This document shows positions 24,159-32,865 of a DNA stretch of 64,000 nt, in pieces. The notes under the pieces were generated by a model that was not told the DNA's origin, searched no databases, and worked only from the letters and a program-made list of their open reading frames with translations. Both the position numbers and the translations under genes were made by a program. Within the stretch, counting starts at the first letter, position 1. Each line of letters opens with the position of its first letter. Source of the DNA: Streptomyces sp. S465. GTDB taxonomy: Bacteria > Actinomycetota > Actinomycetes > Streptomycetales > Streptomycetaceae. Location of the stretch: NCBI RefSeq assembly GCF_026898115.1, contig NZ_CP114036.1, positions 4,148,001 to 4,212,000 on the forward strand, in the 5' to 3' direction.

Positions 24159-25432
24159 GTCGTCGCCACCCTCTCCATCTCCAGCTCCACTTCCGTACCC
24201 CCGTCCGGCGCGGACCTCAGCCGGGCCGTGCCGCCGTTCCGCTGCATCCGGCCGATGATCGACTCGCGTACGCCCATCCGGTCCTCCGGCACCGCGTCCA
24301 CGTCGAAGCCGGGGCCGCGGTCGCGCACGGAGATGAACACCGTGGCCCCCTCGACCTCGGCGAAGACCTGGACGGCTCCGCCGTCGCCACCGTACTTGGC
24401 CGCGTTGACCATCGCCTCGCGCGCCGCCTGTATCTGTGCGCCCAGTCTCTCGTCCAGCGGGCAGTCGCCGACCACCACCACCTCGATCGGGACGCCGTGG
24501 TGGTCCTCGACCTCCGCCGCCGTCTTCCTCACCGCCTCCGCGAGGGTGTCCGGCTCCTCGGCCTCGTCCTTACCGGTGCCCTCCGGCCGGTAGAGCCACG
24601 CGCGCAGCTCCCGCTCCTGGGCGCGGGCCAGCCGGGCCACCTCGCGGGGGTCCTCCGCGTTGCGCTGGATCAGGGTGAGGGTGTGCAGGACGGAGTCGTG
24701 GACGTGGGCCGCCACCTCCGCCCGTTCCTGCGCCCGGATACGCATCAGCCGCTCTTCGGAGAGGTCCTGCGTCATCCGCACCACATACGGGCCCGCCAGC
24801 AGTGCGATACCGACCAGGACGGCCAGGGCCGCCTGTAGTACGGCCCCCAGGTGCTTGGCCGAGCCTTGGAGGACGACGATCCCGGACACCCCGGCGGCCA
24901 CCAGGACGACCCCCGTGGCGGCACGGGCCAGGGGCAGCACCCGCTTGCTGCGGCTGAGTTCGACCCACTGGGCGCGGCGGGCGTTGTCCGCCTGGCGCCA
25001 GAACAGGGCGACGCCCGCGCCGATGAGGAGGAGCGGCCAGATGTAGGTGTTGGCGCGGCCGAGGTGGAAGCCCTTGATGAAGATGCCCATGCCGACGCAG
25101 AGGGCGACGAGGGCGATGATCTGGCCCCGCTCCGGCCTGCGGGCCAGGATCCGGCGGCGGCCGTCGGGGCCCACGGTGGTGAGCGGTCGGGTGGTCGTCG
25201 TCTCCACGCCGCCGACGCCGAGCGGGACGATGAACCAGAAGAGCGCGTAGACGAGCGCGCCGAACCCCTCCGCCATGAACAACGCGACGAAGACGCCCCG
25301 TACCCAGGACACCGGAAGCCCGAGGTGCCCCGCCAGCCCTCGGGCCACACCGCCGAGGAGGCGGCCTTCGGCACTGCGGTAGAGCTTGCGCGGAGGTGGC
25401 TCCGGGGTCGTGGGGGGCACGGCGGCGGTCAT
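24155..25432 (-). CDS. PspC-domain sensor histidine kinase
   Basis: A 425-residue membrane kinase. An N-terminal PspC domain (LYRSAEGRLLGGVARGLAGH) is followed by about six transmembrane helices, a HisKA_3 phosphoacceptor region (VAAHVHDSVLHTLTLI) and an HATPase domain (EAMVNAAKYGG, DRGPGFD). Forms a two-component system with the overlapping LuxR regulator. PspC suggests sensing of membrane or envelope state, as in LiaRS/PspC systems. ATG 25432 chosen over 25468. Confidence 0.92.
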   Translation of the reverse strand: MTAAVPPTTPEPPPRKLYRSAEGRLLGGVARGLAGHLGLPVSWVRGVFVALFMAEGFGALVYALFWFIVPLGVGGVETTTTRPLTTVGPDGRRRILARRPERGQIIALVALCVGMGIFIKGFHLGRANTYIWPLLLIGAGVALFWRQADNARRAQWVELSRSKRVLPLARAATGVVLVAAGVSGIVVLQGSAKHLGAVLQAALAVLVGIALLAGPYVVRMTQDLSEERLMRIRAQERAEVAAHVHDSVLHTLTLIQRNAEDPREVARLARAQERELRAWLYRPEGTGKDEAEEPDTLAEAVRKTAAEVEDHHGVPIEVVVVGDCPLDERLGAQIQAAREAMVNAAKYGGDGGAVQVFAEVEGATVFISVRDRGPGFDVDAVPEDRMGVRESIIGRMQRNGGTARLRSAPDGGTEVELEMERVATT

Positions 25433-25503
25433 GGCTCGATCGTCACACGCCCGGTCGGCCACGGGCATCAGGGTCGCCCCTGATCGTTCCCCGACCCCGG
25501 CCC

Positions 25504-25596
25504 GAACCCGACCCGGGCCCGGGGCCCGAACCCGGTCCGGGCCCGAACCCGACCCGGGCCCGGGGCCCGAACCCGGTCCGGGCCCGAACCCGACCC
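25504..25596. repeat. 41-bp tandem repeat (two copies plus partial third)
   Basis: A 41-bp unit beginning GAACCCGACCCGGGCCCGGG at 25504 is repeated exactly at 25545 and begins again at 25586. It is built of GGGCCCGAACCCG words with strong fold-back potential and lies between the histidine kinase and the small membrane protein. Confidence 0.85.
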
Positions 25597-25636
25597 CGGT
25601 CCCGGGCTCCTGGAAACCCGCTCGCCGGGGCGGCGT

Positions 25637-25948
25637 TCAGTCGTCGGGGGTCGCCCGGCGCGACCGGCGGCGGAGGACGTAGCCGAGGGTCGAGGTCATG
25701 GCCGCCGCGCACAGGCCGCACAGCAGCGCCGGGAGGGCGATCTCGGGGCGGACGTCCCACTCGCCGGCCGCGTCCATCCCGTACGCGACGGCCACGCCCA
25801 GGATGACCAGGCCGGCCACCAGCTTGCCCGGCTCGAACGGATGGCGGGACCGATCGGGGGCCGGGCGGCCGCGCAGGCGACCGGGCGAGCGCCCGAGCCC
25901 ATGGCCGCGCGCATCACCGAACGCGCGGCCGAACGAACGGCGCCTCAT
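25637..25948 (-). CDS. Small two-helix membrane protein
   Basis: A 103-residue protein: Arg/Gly-rich basic N-terminus (about 40 residues), then two hydrophobic helices (LVAGLVILGVAVAYGM and PALLCGLCAAAMTSTLGYVL) and a basic tail. No family recognised. Its ATG overlaps the stop of the PspC gene by 4 bp (ATGA at 25945-25948), so it belongs to that operon. Confidence 0.8.
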   Translation of the reverse strand: MRRRSFGRAFGDARGHGLGRSPGRLRGRPAPDRSRHPFEPGKLVAGLVILGVAVAYGMDAAGEWDVRPEIALPALLCGLCAAAMTSTLGYVLRRRSRRATPDD

Positions 25949-27240
25949 GATCGCCTCACCTCCACGGTGCCCAGCCCGACTTCCAGCTTCAGCGAGACCG
26001 TGCCCTTGGCCTCGCCGCCGCCCACCGGGTCCAGGGTGAGCTCGCGCTCCCGGCCCGGACCGACGTCGACGTTGTCCTTGTCCTTCATCTCGCCCGGAAG
26101 CCAGATGTCGCCGAGCCCGACCTCGATGTCGAGCCGCACCCGGGCGTCACGCGGAACCGTCACCTCCAGCTTGCCCACGCCCATCTCCACCCGGCTGGCA
26201 ACGCTGCTGCCCGGTTCCAGGGACAGGCGGTCCAGCTTGAGCTGGGCGGCGCCGCCGCCCAGCTCATAGAGGTCGTGCACGGCGGTTTCCGAGGTCGGGG
26301 CCCAGGTGCGGCGGGCCCAGTCGGGGGTCACCGACCCGGGCAGGGCCGCCGCGCACGCCAGCAGCGCGCTCGTGAGCACCGCGAGGCACACCGTGCCGAA
26401 GCCGACCCGGCCCCAGCGGGAGCCGATGACCAGGGCGAGCCCGAAGACGCCCAGCGCGCAGGCCAGCCCGATCTCCAGGCTGGTGCCCAGCGGCTGGGAG
26501 GACCACGCCGCCCGCGCCCCCACCGCGGCGGCGGCGACCGCCAGCAGGAAGGCCCAGCCGCCGAGCGGCGCCCCGGCCCGCACCCGGCGGGCCCGCTCCG
26601 CCTTCGCCGCCGCCTTGTCGTACGGCCCGTCGTCCGGCCCCCACAGATACGAGGCGGAGCCGAGCGGCCCGGTCGTACCGTCCTTGATGATCGGGTCGCG
26701 CCACCAGGACGGGGCGGGGCCGCCCCGCGTGGGCGGGGCCTTGGTCTCGGGCGGCGCGTCGGCGACCGCCTGGGCCGTGGCCGGGTCCACCGCACCCACG
26801 CTCTGCGCCTGGCGGCGGTGGTGCGACCAGTAGCCCGCACCGGCCGCCGCGAGGGCGAGCATGAACGAGAAGTACATGACGCTGCCGTTGTTGAGCATCG
26901 ACAGGAACAGCCCACAGCCCACCAGCGCCACCAGAACCGCCGTCAGCGCCGGGCCCTCGACCCGCCCCGAGAGCAGCTTGCGCCCCTCGTTCTCGTCCTC
27001 GCCGTGCAGCGGGACCAGCAGCCAGCAGAAGCCGTACCCGATCAGACCGAGGCCGCCCGCCACGGCCAGCACCGACAGCACCACCCGGAAGATCACCGGG
27101 TCCAGATCGCAGTACCGGCCGAGCCCTCCGCACACCCCCGAGATCACCTTCTGGTCACGGCTGCGCCGCAGCGGCGTGTGCGACAGGCGGGAACCGGACG
27201 CGGTCTCGGCCTCGTCCGCCACGGTGGGTGCATCGGTCAT
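25945..27240 (-). CDS. PspC domain membrane protein with LiaF-like C-terminal domain
   Basis: A 431-residue protein. The N-terminal PspC domain (PLRRSRDQKVISGVCGGLGRYC region) is followed by several membrane helices, a cytosolic linker, two more helices and a C-terminal beta-rich region (GAAQLKLDRL, VEMGVGKLEVTVPRDARVRL, EVGLGTVEVRRS) like the LiaF/cell-wall-active antibiotic response fold. LiaF-type proteins restrain the partner kinase, so a sensory role with the downstream kinase/regulator pair is likely. Divergent from the Ser/Thr kinase at 27366. Confidence 0.9.
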   Translation of the reverse strand: MTDAPTVADEAETASGSRLSHTPLRRSRDQKVISGVCGGLGRYCDLDPVIFRVVLSVLAVAGGLGLIGYGFCWLLVPLHGEDENEGRKLLSGRVEGPALTAVLVALVGCGLFLSMLNNGSVMYFSFMLALAAAGAGYWSHHRRQAQSVGAVDPATAQAVADAPPETKAPPTRGGPAPSWWRDPIIKDGTTGPLGSASYLWGPDDGPYDKAAAKAERARRVRAGAPLGGWAFLLAVAAAAVGARAAWSSQPLGTSLEIGLACALGVFGLALVIGSRWGRVGFGTVCLAVLTSALLACAAALPGSVTPDWARRTWAPTSETAVHDLYELGGGAAQLKLDRLSLEPGSSVASRVEMGVGKLEVTVPRDARVRLDIEVGLGDIWLPGEMKDKDNVDVGPGRERELTLDPVGGGEAKGTVSLKLEVGLGTVEVRRS

Positions 27241-27365
27241 ACGGCCATCGTGACAACACCGGCCGCACCCGCGACATCCGGCATGCCCCTAGGTCTTCCC
27301 TGAGATCTCCCCAGGGGCCACGGCGGCTATCGTGTCGCATCGAACGTGTGCGGGAGGGGAAAGCG

Positions 27366-29105
27366 GTGTCGGACGAAGGCCACCTGATAGCCGGACGTTA
27401 CCGCCTGGTCGAGAAGATCGGCCGCGGCGGCATGGGCACGGTGTGGCGCGCCGAGGACGAACTGCTGGGCCGCCAGGTCGCGGTCAAGCAGCTCCATGTC
27501 TCTCCGCACCTCGCCGAGGACGAGTTGACGACGCTGCACGAACGCACCCGCCGCGAGGCGCGCAGCGCGGCCCGTATCACCCACCCCAATGTGGTCGTGG
27601 TCCACGACGTGGTGGACCACGGAGGACTGCCGTGCATCGTCATGGAGTACGTGCCCTCCACAACCCTCGCGGACCTGCTCAAGGACGGCGGCTCGATCTC
27701 CCCCGACGAGGCCGCCCGCATCGGCCGCGGCATGATCGCCGCCCTGCGCGCCGCGCACGCGGCCGGGGTGCTGCACCGGGACGTCAAGCCCGGCAATGTG
27801 CTGCTCGGCCCCGACGGCCGGGTCGTGCTCACGGACTTCGGCATCGCGATGGCCACCGGCACCTCGACGCTGACCAAGACCGGCGAGGTCGTCGGCTCCA
27901 TCGACTACATCGCGCCCGAACGGGTCAGGGGCCGCAAGCCCGGTCCCGCGTCGGACCTGTGGGCGCTGGGGGCGACGCTCTACCAGGCGGTCGAGGGGCG
28001 GGCGCCGTTCCGCAGGGCCACGGCGATCGAGACGGGTTACGCGATCGCCGTCGATCCGCTGGACCCGCCGAAACAGGCGGGCCCGCTGGCTGCGTTGATC
28101 GAGCGTCTGCTGGCGAAGGAGCCGGAGCTGCGGCCCTCGGCGGAGGAGACCGAACGGGCGTTGCGGCTGCCCGCCTCGGAGGCCGACACCACATCGCTGC
28201 CGGCGCCGTCGCTCGACTCCACCACGCAGACGTCGCGGCTCGACTCCACCATGAACCTGTCGACGCGGCGGGAGCCCGGCACGCCCCCGGACCGGACCAC
28301 GGGCACGACCGCGCACACTCCGCCGCACACCCCACCGCACGCGCCCACGGCTTCGGTCTCGTACCCCGTTATGCCGGCCGCGCCGAACACCACCCAGAAC
28401 ACCCCTCCGAACACCGCGCTGCCCCCACCCCCCGGCCCGGCTCCCGCTCCCCCTCCTCCGGCGCGGAAGACGAACCGTAAGGCGGTGTGGACCGCCGTGG
28501 GAGCCTCCCTGGCGGTCGTGGCCGTGGCGGGCGGCGTCTATGTGTTCGGCATGGACCACGACAGCGGTAAGGACAGCGGCGGGCAGTCCTCCGCCTCGGG
28601 CAGTCCGTCGGCCTCCCCGACCCCGTCGTACACCCCGCCGTCGGGCTATCACATCGTCACGGAGAAGAAGTTCGGCTTCTCCCTCCCCATCCCCGACGGC
28701 TGGTCCCGCCAGGAGAAGACCGACCCCGACGGCAACACGGTCGACAGCACCCAGGAGGTCCGCTACCTCGACCCCACCCGGATGGTCGGTCTGAGGATCA
28801 ACGTCCTGGACTTCGCCTCCGCCGACCAAGTCCAGCACTTCGAGGAGGTCGAGACCGAGCTCAAGAAGGCTTACCCGGTCTACCAGCGGATGCGGATGCA
28901 GGAGACGAAGTTCCTGAACATGCCGGCGGCGGTGTGGGAGTTCAAGTTCCGCGGCTCGGAGCGGATGTTCCGCGCGATCGACCTCGGCTTCGGCAAGGAG
29001 GGCGGCAAGGAGTACGCGATCTACCTGAGCGCCCCGGACGCGGACTGGGACACCTACCGGCCGGTCTTCGACGAGGTCCGGGACGGCTTCCGCATCCTCG
29101 GCTGA
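27366..29105 (+). CDS. Transmembrane Ser/Thr protein kinase
   Basis: A 579-residue PknB-like kinase. Glycine loop GRGGMGTVWRA, catalytic Lys in VAVKQL, HRDVKPGNVLL, DFGIA and APERV are intact. A Thr/Pro-rich linker (about 275-370) leads to one membrane helix at about 372-395 and an extracytoplasmic domain starting FGFSLPIPDGWSR. GTG 27366 has GGGAGGGG upstream. No PASTA repeats. The outer domain is similar to those of the kinases at 40.4 and 42.3 kb, suggesting a paralogous set. Confidence 0.94.
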   Translation: MSDEGHLIAGRYRLVEKIGRGGMGTVWRAEDELLGRQVAVKQLHVSPHLAEDELTTLHERTRREARSAARITHPNVVVVHDVVDHGGLPCIVMEYVPSTTLADLLKDGGSISPDEAARIGRGMIAALRAAHAAGVLHRDVKPGNVLLGPDGRVVLTDFGIAMATGTSTLTKTGEVVGSIDYIAPERVRGRKPGPASDLWALGATLYQAVEGRAPFRRATAIETGYAIAVDPLDPPKQAGPLAALIERLLAKEPELRPSAEETERALRLPASEADTTSLPAPSLDSTTQTSRLDSTMNLSTRREPGTPPDRTTGTTAHTPPHTPPHAPTASVSYPVMPAAPNTTQNTPPNTALPPPPGPAPAPPPPARKTNRKAVWTAVGASLAVVAVAGGVYVFGMDHDSGKDSGGQSSASGSPSASPTPSYTPPSGYHIVTEKKFGFSLPIPDGWSRQEKTDPDGNTVDSTQEVRYLDPTRMVGLRINVLDFASADQVQHFEEVETELKKAYPVYQRMRMQETKFLNMPAAVWEFKFRGSERMFRAIDLGFGKEGGKEYAIYLSAPDADWDTYRPVFDEVRDGFRILG

Positions 29106-29183
29106 CGGCACAGGGCCTGGGGGCCACGCCCCACGTGAACGCCCTGCGCGAAGAGCCGCGCCCCACCTGAAGCGTCGCGAGAG

Positions 29184-29756
29184 CTACGTGAACAGCTGCG
29201 AGCCCTGTCGGCGCCGGCGCCTGGAGAGGGCGAGGTCCAGGGAGAGATACGGCGCCCCCGCCAGCACCAGCGGCAGCCACGCCATCAGATAGGCCAGGTC
29301 GTTGCCGTAGTAGTACGGGTCCGACTGCCAGCTGACCGTGAGCCACAGGCTCAGCGAGATCAGCGCGCCGCCGAAGGCGGCCAGGCGGGAGAGGAGGCCC
29401 ACCAGAGTGCCGAGACCGACCGCCAGTTCGCCGTAGGCCATGGCGTAGCCGAAGGCGGTGGGGTCCTTGAGGGCCTGGTCGACCAGCCACGGCACGGCCG
29501 AGCTGTCCCGCACCTGACGCATCAGCTCGCCGATCGAGCCCGCGCCCGAGTCGGCCAGGAAGGCCGAGTCGGTGAGTTTGTCGAGCCCGGCGTAGACGAA
29601 GGTGACACCGAGAAAGATACGCAGCGGCAGCAGCGCGTAACGGGCGGCCGTGGCCCGCACGCCCAGGGACTGCTGCCCGCCTATGCCGCTCACACCGTTC
29701 ACACTGCCGCCACTGCCCGCCGTGCCCGACCCGGCCATACGGTCCGCATGCCTCAT
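29184..29756 (-). CDS. DoxX family membrane protein
   Basis: A 190-residue protein with a Gly/Ser-rich N-terminus and four membrane helices. ALLPLRIFLGVTFVYAGLDKL is the typical DoxX start, and AYGELAVGLGTLVG the conserved third helix region. DoxX proteins are linked to respiratory or redox membrane complexes in other bacteria; the role here is unknown. ATG 29756 has GGGGAGAGG upstream. Convergent with the kinase gene. Confidence 0.9.
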   Translation of the reverse strand: MRHADRMAGSGTAGSGGSVNGVSGIGGQQSLGVRATAARYALLPLRIFLGVTFVYAGLDKLTDSAFLADSGAGSIGELMRQVRDSSAVPWLVDQALKDPTAFGYAMAYGELAVGLGTLVGLLSRLAAFGGALISLSLWLTVSWQSDPYYYGNDLAYLMAWLPLVLAGAPYLSLDLALSRRRRRQGSQLFT

Positions 29757-29859
29757 GACGTCCGCCTCTCCCCTCGCACCGCCGCTTCGTCACCCCATCG
29801 GCAAGCCCATACGGCAAGCCCATTCGACGAAACCATACGGAGCGACGGACCGGAACAAC

Positions 29860-31176
29860 TCAGTCCATGACGTCGATGGGATAGCGGTTGGTCTCCGCCC
29901 CCGAGGCCGTCACGACCTGCACCTCCACCCGGCCCGGCTCCACATCCACCGGGACCGGCACGGTGAGCGCGGTGTCCGTCGGGTTGCTGAAGCCCCCGGC
30001 GACCGGCACCAGGGGGACGTGGACGTGCACCGCGCCGATGCGGACGACCATCTTGGCCAGCCGGTCCGGGTCCTGGGCGCCCGGCGGGACGAAGCCGCTG
30101 CCGCGGATCTCGATGTCGTCGCCGGTGCGGATCGGGGCATCGCGGTCGATGCCGCCCTCCTCGGGGCGCACCCTCACGACGGACAGCACGGTCGGCCGGC
30201 CGCCCTCCGCGTACTTCCCGGCCAGGTACATCACCACGGACACGGCCGCCAACAGCGCCAGGCCCCACGGCAGATCGGGCAGCCGCCACGGCTCGCGGGC
30301 CAGACGGACGGCGGTGAAGGCCAGGGCCACGGTGTGGACGACCACGTACTGCACATCGGCGAAGCTGCCGCGGCCCGCGTCGTCGGTCAGCAGATCGGCG
30401 GCGCGCGGCCGCACGGCCCGCACCTTCTGCAACCGCTGGGCCCGCACCCGGGCCGCCACGACGAGCCGTGCCAGCACGGCGGTCGCACACGTCAACGCGG
30501 CGACCGTAAGGAGCCCGGCGGCGTGGTCGAGGGCCAGCCCGTCGGTCAGCCGCTGCCGGTCGCCGGGGGCCACGGCCAGCTCGATGCCGAGCACCAGCAC
30601 CGCGAAGACCGCGATCAGCAGCCAGGCGGCCGCGACAGTGCGGGAGGTGGACAGGCGGTTGTCCTCGCCGACGAGCGGGGCGAGCGGACCGCCGGCGGCG
30701 TGGTGCAGCCGCGCGGCGAGGGTCAGCAGCACCGCGGTGACGACGGCGGCGGCGAGCCCGGCCGTCCGCGCGACCGACCAGCCCGCGCCGATCGCCGTGG
30801 CCAGCTGTCCGATCAACAGCGCCCCGACCACGCCCCACACCACGGACACCGTGCGCCGCCACACCCGGTCGCGCCATGCCGAGGTCTCGGCGCGGCCGCT
30901 GTCGGCGACCGAACGGGCCGCCTGGGCCAGCTCGTCCGAGACCCACTGCCGGGACGCCCCGGCCGAGTGGGCGAGCGCCTTGGGAAGGCCCTCTCCGGCC
31001 GCGAAACGCTCCCTCAGGGCCACGAACGCGGCCACGGCCCGCCGATGGCCGTCACGGGCCCCCTGAGCGCATTCACAGCCCGTGTGGCCCTTGGGGTGCC
31101 CATGGGGGCGCTGTCCTCCTGCCGTCGTGGCGTTCTCCGCCGTCTCCACCGCCACGCGGGTCGCTCCGTCGTTCAC
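29860..31176 (-). CDS. Multi-pass membrane protein with C-terminal beta domain
   Basis: Read from GTG 31176 it has 438 residues (an upstream ATG at 31224 would give 454). A helical N-terminal region (AFVALRERFAAGEGLPKALAHSAG) is followed by about eight hydrophobic segments and a soluble C-terminal ~130 residues containing DDIEIRGSGFVPPG and VPVDVEPGRVEVQVV, which looks like an IPT/TIG or Ig-like fold. I do not recognise the family; start uncertain. Stands alone on the minus strand. Confidence 0.7.
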   Translation of the reverse strand: MNDGATRVAVETAENATTAGGQRPHGHPKGHTGCECAQGARDGHRRAVAAFVALRERFAAGEGLPKALAHSAGASRQWVSDELAQAARSVADSGRAETSAWRDRVWRRTVSVVWGVVGALLIGQLATAIGAGWSVARTAGLAAAVVTAVLLTLAARLHHAAGGPLAPLVGEDNRLSTSRTVAAAWLLIAVFAVLVLGIELAVAPGDRQRLTDGLALDHAAGLLTVAALTCATAVLARLVVAARVRAQRLQKVRAVRPRAADLLTDDAGRGSFADVQYVVVHTVALAFTAVRLAREPWRLPDLPWGLALLAAVSVVMYLAGKYAEGGRPTVLSVVRVRPEEGGIDRDAPIRTGDDIEIRGSGFVPPGAQDPDRLAKMVVRIGAVHVHVPLVPVAGGFSNPTDTALTVPVPVDVEPGRVEVQVVTASGAETNRYPIDVMD

Positions 31177-31260
31177 TCGTTCCGTACGGCGCCGCGAGGT
31201 CGCGCGGCACCGCCCAACTGACATGTGTTGACAGGGGATTGTGCCGCACCGCGGAAGGGG

Positions 31261-32058
31261 TCAGCTCAGCAGGTCCGGCTCAGCGCGGGTGATCTGGAGA
31301 TACAGAGGTTGATAGTTGATCCAGGCCACAAGATCGTTTCCGAGCTGCTCACGCGTCCGCAGCGCGTCGGCGCGGTCGATGGGCACCGGTTTCCCCGACG
31401 CCTTCGCGGTCAGCTGCACCTGGGCGGCCCGCTCCATCGTGATGAACCACCACGCGGCCGCGTCCACCGAGTCCCCCACCGTCAGCAGACCGCGATTGCG
31501 CAGGATGAGGCCCTTGTGCCCGCCGAGCGCGGCGGCGATCGCGCGCCCCTCCTCCTCGTCCACGACGACCCCCGTGCTGCCCGCGTAGACCCCGTGGTCC
31601 TCGAAGAAGGCGCAAACCTCCTGAGTGATCGGCTCCAGCGGCTCACCGAGCGCGGCCAGCGCGCGGCCGTGCACCGAGCGGCTGTGCGCGACGGCCACGA
31701 CGTCCGGCCGCGCCTGATGCACGGAAGAGTGAACGACGAACGCGGCCTGGTTGACGTGGCAGCGACCCTCCACCACCTGGCCCGCCCGATTGACCAGGAG
31801 CAGATCGCTCACGGTGATGTGGCCGAAGGGCATGCCGAAGGGGTTCACCCAGTAGCAGTCGGTGAACTCCGGGTCCCGCACGGTGATGTGTCCCGCGACC
31901 CCTTCCTCGTACCCGAACCGTCCGAACAGGCGCAGCGCCGCGGCCAGCCGCTCCTTGCGGTGGCGACGCTCGTCCTCGGGGGAGGCGTGCTGCGGGGGCA
32001 TGGTGAACCGCAGCTGATCGGTCGGTATCGGGGTGGGGGCCTGCGGCTGGTTCGTCAT
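31261..32058 (-). CDS. Class II aldolase/adducin family protein
   Basis: A 265-residue protein. Zinc-ligand region VAVAHSRSVHGRAL, GYEEGVAGHITVRDPE and the NRGLLTVGDSVDAAAWW segment fit the class II aldolase/adducin fold. Such proteins cleave sugar phosphates or act as dehydratases; the substrate is unknown. ATG 32058. Stands alone between a membrane protein and the Uma2 gene. Confidence 0.9.
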   Translation of the reverse strand: MTNQPQAPTPIPTDQLRFTMPPQHASPEDERRHRKERLAAALRLFGRFGYEEGVAGHITVRDPEFTDCYWVNPFGMPFGHITVSDLLLVNRAGQVVEGRCHVNQAAFVVHSSVHQARPDVVAVAHSRSVHGRALAALGEPLEPITQEVCAFFEDHGVYAGSTGVVVDEEEGRAIAAALGGHKGLILRNRGLLTVGDSVDAAAWWFITMERAAQVQLTAKASGKPVPIDRADALRTREQLGNDLVAWINYQPLYLQITRAEPDLLS

Positions 32059-32123
32059 GGGCAGCTCCGCTCCTCTGGGGTGCTGGAGCGGAAGCTACCT
32101 CTGGGTATCGCAGGAGGCCAGGG

Positions 32124-32726
32124 TCAGGGGCGGCGGCGATTGATCGCGGTGAGGTCGATCTCGATGGGGAACGGGACGGTCAGGGTGAGCTTGTCGTGGT
32201 AGATGCCGGTGGGCTGGTACGCCTTCACAGCGGGATCGAGTTCGTAGACGTAGACCACGGGCAGTCCGCGGTCCTCCTCCACCCGCCAGAAATGCGGCAC
32301 ACCCGCACCGGCGTACTTGCGCGGCTTGACTTCGCGGTCACGCGCCTTGGAGTCCGGCGATACGACCTCCACAGCCAAAACAACATCCTCCGGTTTGTAC
32401 CAGGTGGCGTCGGGCCCGGCGTCCTTATCCGCCCGGAAGACCACGACATCGGGCTCCGGACGGTTCTTGTCGTCCAGCCTGATCGTCATCTCACGGTCGA
32501 CATCCAGATAATCCGGCGCCTGCTCCAAGAGGGCGTTGTCCAGCAATCGCATCGTTCGCGAATGAAACCTGGTCTGCGGACTCACGAGGACGAGACTCCC
32601 GTCGATCAGCTCCGTGTGCGGAGGAAGATTCGGAAGCCGGTCGAGGTCGTCCGCCGTCCAGCCGCCCTCCGGCGGGCGGGGCCACTCGTACTGCTCGTCC
32701 AGCCCGTACTCGTGTGCGGCGCTCAT
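32124..32726 (-). CDS. Uma2 family (DUF820) putative restriction-like nuclease
   Basis: A 200-residue protein of the Uma2/DUF820 family with the PD-(D/E)XK layout: acidic residues in RPEPDVVVF and VVLAVEVVSPDSK followed by RDREVKPRKYAGAGVPHFW. Multiplied in Streptomyces and cyanobacteria; role mostly unknown. GGGAG lies 5-6 bases before ATG 32726, which decides the start over 32738. Confidence 0.9.
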   Translation of the reverse strand: MSAAHEYGLDEQYEWPRPPEGGWTADDLDRLPNLPPHTELIDGSLVLVSPQTRFHSRTMRLLDNALLEQAPDYLDVDREMTIRLDDKNRPEPDVVVFRADKDAGPDATWYKPEDVVLAVEVVSPDSKARDREVKPRKYAGAGVPHFWRVEEDRGLPVVYVYELDPAVKAYQPTGIYHDKLTLTVPFPIEIDLTAINRRRP

Positions 32727-32776
32727 GATTGCTCCCATGGGACGGAGTCTCGCCTCTGCGCACAGAGTACCCAGCC

Positions 32777-32826
32777 CAAACGGCGACGCCGCCGCCCAAA
32801 CGAATGAGCGACGGCGTCGGCGTTTG
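32777..32826 (-). terminator. Terminator-like hairpin after guaA
   Basis: CAAACGGCGACGCCG (32777-32791) faces CGGCGTCGGCGTTTG (32812-32826): 15-bp stem with one mismatch, 20-base loop, between the guaA stop and the Uma2 gene. Confidence 0.6.
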
Positions 32827-32865
32827 ACGATCAGATGACCATCCGACCCGGAGGGAGCGCGGCGG

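Noticed and set aside
31225..31260. TTGACA at 31229-31234 as a plus-strand promoter
   Set aside because: No -10 at the right spacing and no plus-strand gene follows.
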